64,000 nt of DNA from Gentiana macrophylla (lineage: Eukaryota > Streptophyta > Magnoliopsida > Gentianales > Gentianaceae): assembly GCA_026214975.1 (NCBI GenBank), contig CM047810.1, forward strand, positions 32,861,255 to 32,925,254, read 5' to 3'. Made by a program: the position numbers and the translations under genes. The stretch's first letter is position 1. Each line of letters opens with the position of its first letter. Below, one piece after another: positions 58,029 to 64,000 of this stretch. The notes beneath the pieces were generated by a model that did no database searches, had not been told where the DNA came from, and worked only from the letters and a program-made list of their open reading frames with translations.

Positions 58029-59370
58029 TATTGTGTGTGGGGTGATTAATTGAACAAATTCGTAATTATCGGCAGTAATTACTGAATAAATAAAGCAATA
58101 AAATATACAGAAAATAAACTCGTGTTTATTAAATAAAATTCTTAAATACAATAGATGTTACAGTACAGATCTGATCCAGACGATTCATAAATTAAAGAAC
58201 TAGAAAGCAACCGAGGTGAGTGAAATCACTCTTTTCTTAAGACAATTGCTCCGGTCATGTGCCCACGGTAGCAGCAATTGTCTCCCAAGATACAACGGCT
58301 TCAAGTCTCGAGTTTAAAGGCACTTCAAAAACTTGAGGTCTGGCCAACTACTTAGTCCTCTGACATCTCTGTGACACAACTCAAGTAGAACGGCTCTTAT
58401 TTGTCGTGGAGATGCTCGAAAAATTTGATGCTTTAACCTTCAGTCATGGGGTTCTTTATATACAGTTAGGAGGGGCTTAAAGCTGGCTTAGGACACGCGT
58501 TATCTTAAAGTAAGGGCAAAGAAACTGCGTCTGCTGACTTAACCACGCATTAAACCAAAATTTCTTTAAATAAAAGTTATTCAGCCAACTTAATTAAACA
58601 CATGAATTAAGCGATTGTCCGACTCCAATTCACATCCACACGGCTTTGGAACCTTCCAGACTGCTGTTAGTTACCACTTAGTTTTGGTTAATTTCATGAA
58701 GAAATTTTGTCCAAAAAATTAACAGTAATCAACAACCGAATAGAACCAAAACGAACTCAAACTCAAAATTAAACCGAACCAACTCTACCGGCCGGACGGC
58801 GGCGCACTTGCTTGTTTGATGAACCGAGAACCATCTAGGTCCTCCCTCCTACACAAAAGTGCACTAGCCCCCTGGGTCACATCTATAAGAGCAAATCAAG
58901 CTCTTAAATATGTTGCAAACAACTCTTATTTCACATATGTGGGAGAGTTGAGTTGATCACACATTCAACTCCTCTCCCACACATATTTTACACCAACTTT
59001 AGGCATAAATTTCTCATTCATCAGATATTCAAATTGAGTGATTCAAAAGACAAAACTCATCTACTCCGTGAGTAGTATTTATTGATGCAATAAACTCCCA
59101 ATGAATAACACCGGAGTGTAACCGACTTTAGCGCTAAATTTGATTATTTCAACAAATAGCCAAACACATTTCATGGGCATTTGGCTTTAATCTCCAACAC
59201 CAAAGTGGAATGCCTTCATCGTCGAAGTCAAATGCATCTCGTGGGATATCCGCTGCATAACATATGTGGTGTCAAATATAAGATCAATTTGTCATTGGTG
59301 CGTCGAATGGTGATCCATATCTTTTCCATAAAATCTGACCCAAAGTTTGTCGTTCTCTGTAAGAAACTGC
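58029..59370. other. Unassigned interval, LTR-like, with a strong hairpin
   Basis: No gene found. Parts look like a retroelement LTR on the minus strand (an AT-rich start at 58040, a TTTATATACAG phrase at 58452). Boundaries were not found. A hairpin of ~17-21 bp arms lies at 58935-58986. Confidence 0.4.
58935..58986. repeat. Hairpin-forming inverted repeat
   Basis: Left arm ATATGTGGGAGAGTTGA and right arm TCAACTCCTCTCCCACACAT pair with small bulges around a loop of about 13 nt. No T tail or other feature identifies its role. Confidence 0.75.
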
Positions 59371-60002
59371 TGTAACGCCCCGTTCCCGGACACCGAGTCC
59401 TTATCCGGAAATGAAACGTTCGGCACGTATAAAATAAAAGTAAATTCACTTTATACGTAAGCCTCTACTACGTCGTATCAAATTAAAGCAAACGGAAGCA
59501 AAAAAAAAAAAAAACTCGGGTATAAAATTTCTAAATGTTTAAGAATAGAAAAGGAAATCTAAAAGCGGAAATGTAAATTTATTACATTGGAGAAAGTACG
59601 AAAAAGAAATCCCAAAAAGGTACTACACGTCTCGAAGACCAAAAGTCTACCTCAACAGTTTCAAAAGTAATCCAAGAATATACGTAAAGCCGTAAATAAA
59701 AGTCTTCAACGAGCGCCGTCAAACGTCGTCGTCGAACTCCTCCTCGTAAACCTGTTCGTCTTCTCATCCCCAAACACATAGAAAACAATGCATTTGAGGT
59801 AAGTACAACGTACTTAATAAGAAAGAGAAGCTATGACATCAACTATAATTTATAAGGAAAAGATATTTAATTTGATTTGTTGTTTATGTGAGACTGACTC
59901 AATCTAGGGTCATTTCATGTCCATCAACATAAATTGACTAAACGTTTCTACTTAGCTTATCTATGTTACAACCGCACTCAAGGGCACTACGCGCATCCAC
60001 CT

Positions 60003-60205
60003 TAGCAGAATCCCTCCGTACTTAGGGTTTTGCTGACCTACGGAGTTCTTCCACCTCAGGGACACTCTTTTGCAACATATCAGTGGATCACACCAATATC
60101 CACGAAGTCTAGAAAAGGTAGACTCCGATAGCACGCGCGTCTCAGCAGAGTCCCTCTGTACTTAGGGTCATTGACCTACAGAGATCCTCCACCTTCAGAG
60201 GTAGC
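60003..60205. repeat. Tandem duplication inside the LTR
   Basis: About 65 bp (AGCAGAATCCCTCCGTACTT... at 60004-60062) recurs with changes at 60143-60200 (AGCAGAGTCCCTCTGTACTT...). Each copy holds an inverted CCGTA/TACGG-like pair. Confidence 0.8.
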
Positions 60206-60625
60206 ACATGCATCGCGATTTAGCCTGGTGCCTAGCCAAGAGAGACATGTTGTTTAATCTTTTACTAGTCAAGTACGTTGATTATTAGGGTGATTAACTA
60301 GCCACCTAAGTGTTTTCAAATAATCTCCCTCACACAAACTACTCTCTTCCTAGACCACTAGACACGGACAAGTCCTAGCAATTACACAGACATTGATGAA
60401 TGCTAACTCATCAAAGCACAAGCCTATCATGCTCTTCCGACGGATCCGAACTTCAACTCCCTTTAAGAGTACATTCGGTGTTTTAACTGAACGAATCAGA
60501 AGCTCAATTCAGGCTTGTTCAAGGTTATACAGTATTAACATATCACGTTTAAAGGTTTCATAAAGCTAAATCATGCTTATAAGGCTATACAACGACCAAC
60601 CAAGGAAGAAGGGCAAAAATAAGCT

Positions 60626-60843
60626 AGACGCCCGTTTAAGGCTCTGGACGCCCGTCTGAACCTTATTGGACGCCCGTCCAAAGATGGACGCCCGTCCACT
60701 ATGCCCAGACGCCCGTCCACAGAAAACAGTTTCAATCCTGAATGTAAAACAGCACTTCGAACGCCCGTCCACTGAAGCCAGACGCTCGTCCGAAATTTAC
60801 CCCAAGTAGACTCCCGTCCAGAGAGGCCAGACGCTCGTCCACC
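60626..60843. repeat. Array of GGACGCCCGTCC motifs in the LTR
   Basis: Nine copies of a GGACGcCCGTCC-like palindrome (arms GGACG/CGTCC), several exact, others with A or T changes (AGACGCTCGTCC), at uneven 20-30 bp spacing. The corresponding part of the relative at 30321-32471 carries a different motif. Confidence 0.9.
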
Positions 60844-61537
60844 TGGGTTCGATTAGAACCCTAACCCTTCATCATGCGATTTCCAAAACGATTTCAAACC
60901 GAACAACAGCAAGAACAACACAGAAAACTCAGAAAAACATGTCTAAACATATCATGGTACTTATGGTCAAAGACCAATCCATAACCTCATCAATCTAGCA
61001 TCAAAAACACCCTACAATTTCATCTAAACCTTATAAAAGACAATTGAGATCATAGGGATAGTTTCCTTACCTATTGCAGCCGGAGAAACCGAGTCAAAAC
61101 CTCAACAAAAGCCTGCAGCTTTGCCCACCAAATCGGTATCAAGACGATGCTTTCCTCACGACGATTCTAATGCTCCCGTCCGCTCTGAAAACAACCAAGA
61201 ATCGCCTCGGTTAGTGGTGAAACCTTCCCAACCCTCAATTCTCTTCTTGAATCTTGAGAAGAGAGAGGAGAACGTGGCTGCTCTTTTTTGTAAGCAAGTT
61301 ATGGGGATCATCAGTCAAATTTTCCTTTAAATACCTATTCCCATAAAATCTTAATTTTCCTTAATTGCCCCCAATTACCAAAAAAATCAGCAATTCCCTT
61401 TTAATTTATATACATGTTGTCGAAAATACATGTATATGAAATCAACAAAATACTTAACTCCATTAAAAGAAAAGAAATAATAATATTTCGTTTTCGCAAA
61501 ATGACACGTCTGCCCTTTCGAAAATCGGAATATTACA

Positions 61538-61555
61538 TTCCTCCCCCCTTAAAAG
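61538..61555 (-). other. Polypurine tract of the chromovirus
   Basis: Minus strand TTTTAAGGGGGGAGGAA, directly before the LTR's TGTAATATT. Primes plus-strand synthesis. Confidence 0.9.
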
Positions 61556-61572
61556 GAGTTTCGTCCTCGAAA

Positions 61573-63600
61573 CTAGAACATACCTGGTAGATCAACAAAC
61601 TCTTGGAATTCATTGATCATGTCGCTTTCCACTTCCCAAGTTGCCTCCTCGGGTGAGTGATTACTCCACTGAACTAACACCAAGGGAATCATCCGCCTCT
61701 TAATCGTCTTTTCTTTCCGGTCTAGAATCTTGATAGGTCTTTCGTCGTAAGCAAGATTATCCTGTAGGATTTCTGGATCAACCGTAGTTTCAACATCGTT
61801 CTTTGTCAGACATTTCTTCAACATCGACACGTGAAATACGTTATGAACTCTCGACATCGATTCTGGCAACCGAAGCTTATAAGCTAACGTTCCAACTCTT
61901 TCCAAGATCTCGAAAGGTCCGACATATCTTGGACTTAGCTTTCCTTTCTGTCCAAAGCGTTTCACTCCCTTCATCGGTGAGGCTCGTAGATAAACTTTGT
62001 CACCGACTTCAAACTCAAGAGATCTTCTTCTAACATCAGCCCAACTTTTCTGCCTGTCTTGAGCTGCCTTCAAATTCTTCTTGACCAACTGAACCCTTTC
62101 CTTTGCTTGTTCAACCATTTCCGGCCCTGTAATCTGCCTCTCTCCGACTTCATCCCAAAACAGTGGCGTCCGACATCTTCTCCCATACAACGCTTCAAAC
62201 GGCGGCATGCCTATGCTTGCATGAAAACTGTTGTTATAGGCAAACTCTGCTACCGATAGGTAATCATCCCATGATCCGCCTACCTCCAAAACACAAGATC
62301 TTAGCATGTCCTCGAGTGTTTGGATAGTCCTCTCAGATTGTCCATCTGTCTGAGGATGAAAAGCCGTGCTCAAATCCAACTTAGTTCCAAAGGCTTCTTG
62401 TAAGCTCTTCCAAAACCGACTGACGAACCTCGAATCACGATCCGAAACTATAGAGATAGGGACTCCGTGTAGCTTCACTATATTATCCAGATATAGTGTC
62501 GTCATCTTCTTCAATGGCATGTCAACTTTGTATGGCAAGAAATGGGCAGATTTGGTCAATCTATCCACAATTACCCAAATTGCATCATGCCCTCCCTTTG
62601 TCCTAGGTAATCCGGTGATGAAATCCATCGTAATCTTATCCCACTTCCATTCAGGGATGTCCAATGGCTTAAGCATTCCCCCGGGTCTTCTATGTTCTGC
62701 TTTAACCTTCTGGCAAACATCACACTCGGCCACAAACTTGGCTATTTCCAACTTCATCGAGGGCCACCAAAATCTTTCCTTTAAATCTCTGTACATTTTA
62801 GTAGCACCTGGATGAACCGCAAAAGCAATTCTGTGTGCCTCTTCCATAACTCTGCGTCTTAGGTCGCCGACATTAGGTACACACAGACGATCCTGGTACC
62901 ACAGATTCCCATTCTTGTCTAGCACATAGCCAACTGTAGGCTTCTCTCTAGCAACCCGCTTCAAATCAACCAAAACCGGATCTTCGTCTTGCTTCTCCCG
63001 GATGTCATCCATCAACTCAGATCTTGCTAACAACGGTGCCACAAACTGCCGGTCTTCGATCTGATCAAAGCTTCTGATTTGCAGCCCATCTAACCTTTCT
63101 ACCATTACCTCAACACTGGAAGCTGCAAACACTGGTTTCCTACTCAAAGCATCTGCTACTACATTTGCTTTTCCCGGATGGTACTGAATATCCAAATCGT
63201 AGTCCTTCACAAATTCTAACCATCTCCTCTGTCTCATATTCAGATTCTCTTGGGTGAAGAAATACTTTAAACTCTTATGGTCGGTGAAAATCCTTGCTTT
63301 AACTCCATACAAGTAATGCCTCCAAGTCTTTAAGGCAAAAACTACCGCTGCCAACTCTAAATCATGTGTCGGGTAGTTCTTCTCATGCACCTTCAACTGC
63401 CTAGATGCATAAGCTATCACTTTTCCTCCTTGCATCAATACACAACCTAAACCCTGTCCCGAAGCATCCGTGTAGACATCGTAATTATCAAAGATCTCCG
63501 GAACTGCTAACACTGGGGCCATAGTCAACTTCTTCTTCAGTGTCTGAAAATCTATTTCGCACTCTCTAGTCCATTCAAACTTCACATTCTTACGTGTCAA
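61573..63600 (-). CDS. Chromovirus RNase H, integrase and chromodomain (pol 3' part)
   Basis: A 675-codon open frame. RNase H occupies about residues 1-155, with catalytic acids in [24 protein letters not shown] and VVADALSRK. The integrase zinc finger (HxnH...CDVCQ) is near 255-300. The catalytic core has Asp in MDFITGLP, Asp in IVSDRDSRF and Glu in [11 protein letters not shown] (about 325-440). [18 protein letters not shown] segment and a C-terminal chromodomain ([26 protein letters not shown]) follow. It ends with TAG before the purine tract. The frame begins in the RT-RNase H link by read-in from upstream, not at a real start; the region just upstream (63600-63660) is frameshifted. Chromodomains target insertion to heterochromatin. 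All catalytic residues are present. Confidence 0.95.
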   Translation of the reverse strand: MTRKNVKFEWTRECEIDFQTLKKKLTMAPVLAVPEIFDNYDVYTDASGQGLGCVLMQGGKVIAYASRQLKVHEKNYPTHDLELAAVVFALKTWRHYLYGVKARIFTDHKSLKYFFTQENLNMRQRRWLEFVKDYDLDIQYHPGKANVVADALSRKPVFAASSVEVMVERLDGLQIRSFDQIEDRQFVAPLLARSELMDDIREKQDEDPVLVDLKRVAREKPTVGYVLDKNGNLWYQDRLCVPNVGDLRRRVMEEAHRIAFAVHPGATKMYRDLKERFWWPSMKLEIAKFVAECDVCQKVKAEHRRPGGMLKPLDIPEWKWDKITMDFITGLPRTKGGHDAIWVIVDRLTKSAHFLPYKVDMPLKKMTTLYLDNIVKLHGVPISIVSDRDSRFVSRFWKSLQEAFGTKLDLSTAFHPQTDGQSERTIQTLEDMLRSCVLEVGGSWDDYLSVAEFAYNNSFHASIGMPPFEALYGRRCRTPLFWDEVGERQITGPEMVEQAKERVQLVKKNLKAAQDRQKSWADVRRRSLEFEVGDKVYLRASPMKGVKRFGQKGKLSPRYVGPFEILERVGTLAYKLRLPESMSRVHNVFHVSMLKKCLTKNDVETTVDPEILQDNLAYDERPIKILDRKEKTIKRRMIPLVLVQWSNHSPEEATWEVESDMINEFQEFVDLPGMF

Positions 63601-63602
63601 CC

Positions 63603-64000
63603 TTAGTGAGTGGAGTAGCTATCTTGAAAAGTCTTGTACAAACTTCCGGTAGTAACCACCAACCCAAGAAAACTTCTTACTTCAAACGGTAGTAGGTCAG
63701 GCCAATTCTCAATCGCCTCGATCTTCTTTGGATCAACTTGAATACCATCTCCAGAAATCACATGACCCAAGAAACTAACTCGATCCAACCAAAAGTCGCA
63801 CTTTGAAAACTTTGCATATAACTGATTCTTCTTCAAGGTTTCCAACACTACCCTTAGGTGTTCCTCGTGTTCTCTTTCATCCTTGGAGTAGATAAGGATG
63901 TCATCTATGAATACAATCACAAACTTATCCAAATACGGCATGGAGACACGTTGCATCAAATCCATGAATGCAGATGGAGCATTAGTGAGTCCAAATGGAA
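63603..64000 (-). pseudogene. Chromovirus reverse transcriptase, C-terminal part
   Basis: Continues from beyond the window with [14 protein letters not shown], then [14 protein letters not shown] (FIDD is the catalytic motif), [20 protein letters not shown] and [13 protein letters not shown], ending in VRSFLGL. The frame is lost at about 63660 by a small indel; two more small indels near 63600-63630 separate it from the RNase H frame. The polyprotein of this copy therefore cannot be made as one product. Confidence 0.92.

Larger units (their letters stand above)
59371..61537 (-). repeat. 3' LTR of the chromovirus (2167 bp)
   Basis: Plus strand TGTAACGCCCCG to GAATATTACA; minus strand TGTAATATTCC...GGGCGTTACA. 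The inner end is fixed by the purine tract AAGGGGGGAGGAA. It contains an internal duplication (60003-60205) and the GGACGCCCGTCC array (60626-60843). It is a relative of the solo LTR at 30321-32471. Confidence 0.93.
59371..64000 (-). mobile_element. Ty3/gypsy chromovirus, 3' part; continues past the window
   Basis: On the minus strand: end of reverse transcriptase, RNase H, integrase with chromodomain, purine tract (61538-61555) and a 2167-bp 3' LTR. The layout and chromodomain fit the Tekay/Del group of plant chromoviruses. The 5' part and the partner LTR lie beyond 64000, so no TSD can be checked (left flank ACTGC). Confidence 0.92.

Noticed and set aside
1..64000. CRISPR arrays, operons or bacterial regulatory sites
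   Set aside because: The sequence is plant nuclear DNA; tandem repeats present are satellites and minisatellites without unique regular spacers.

Overview
The window looks like transposon-rich intergenic DNA from a flowering plant, probably a dicot. It is AT-rich, its protein-like segments belong to plant transposable-element families (Ty1/copia, Ty3/gypsy, LINE, Mutator-like, CACTA, hAT, TRIM, SINE), and the one conserved host gene I can support is a plant microRNA gene, MIR172, at 29101-29198 (+). I see no intact host protein-coding gene.

Layout. 1-4758: interior and a ~2 kb LTR of a minus-strand LTR retrotransposon, with a cluster of six short palindromes at 2141-2380. 5480-6330: a copia RNase H tail, LTR, primer-binding site and leader in an unusual order. 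8208-8715: a complete 508-bp TRIM with target-site duplication (TSD). 8990-9546: an old gypsy LTR remnant. 10005-17026: a CACTA-like element with a 19-unit ~60-bp satellite inside. 18696-19989: a hAT-like element. 21666-28640: a decayed copia element (+) carrying two insertions, a 489-bp MITE (23839-24327) and a gag-only LTR element (25662-27589). 28640-29577: a low-copy island with MIR172. 29578-33706: nested hAT elements holding a TRIM remnant and a solo gypsy LTR, plus two SINEs. 34880-37240: a LINE 3' end split by a solo gypsy LTR (35641-37097).

38004-46980: a ~9 kb Mutator-like element with ~115-bp terminal inverted repeats. It carries two convergent genes: a MURA-type transposase (+), broken by a 604-bp hAT-type MITE, and a Ulp1-type cysteine-protease-like gene (-) with acidic and coiled-coil regions. 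This is the Kaonashi/CUMULE arrangement. 47430-58028: a copia element (+) split by a 7.06 kb non-coding gypsy element (48107-55169) with both LTRs, primer-binding site, polypurine tract and a perfect 5-bp TSD. 59371-64000: the 3' part of a gypsy chromovirus (-) whose RNase H, integrase and chromodomain region is still a 675-codon open frame.

The window is mainly a record of nested insertion, decay and LTR recombination. Coordinates of insertions are best where a TSD was found; element-family calls rest on motifs I can read, since no database search was possible.
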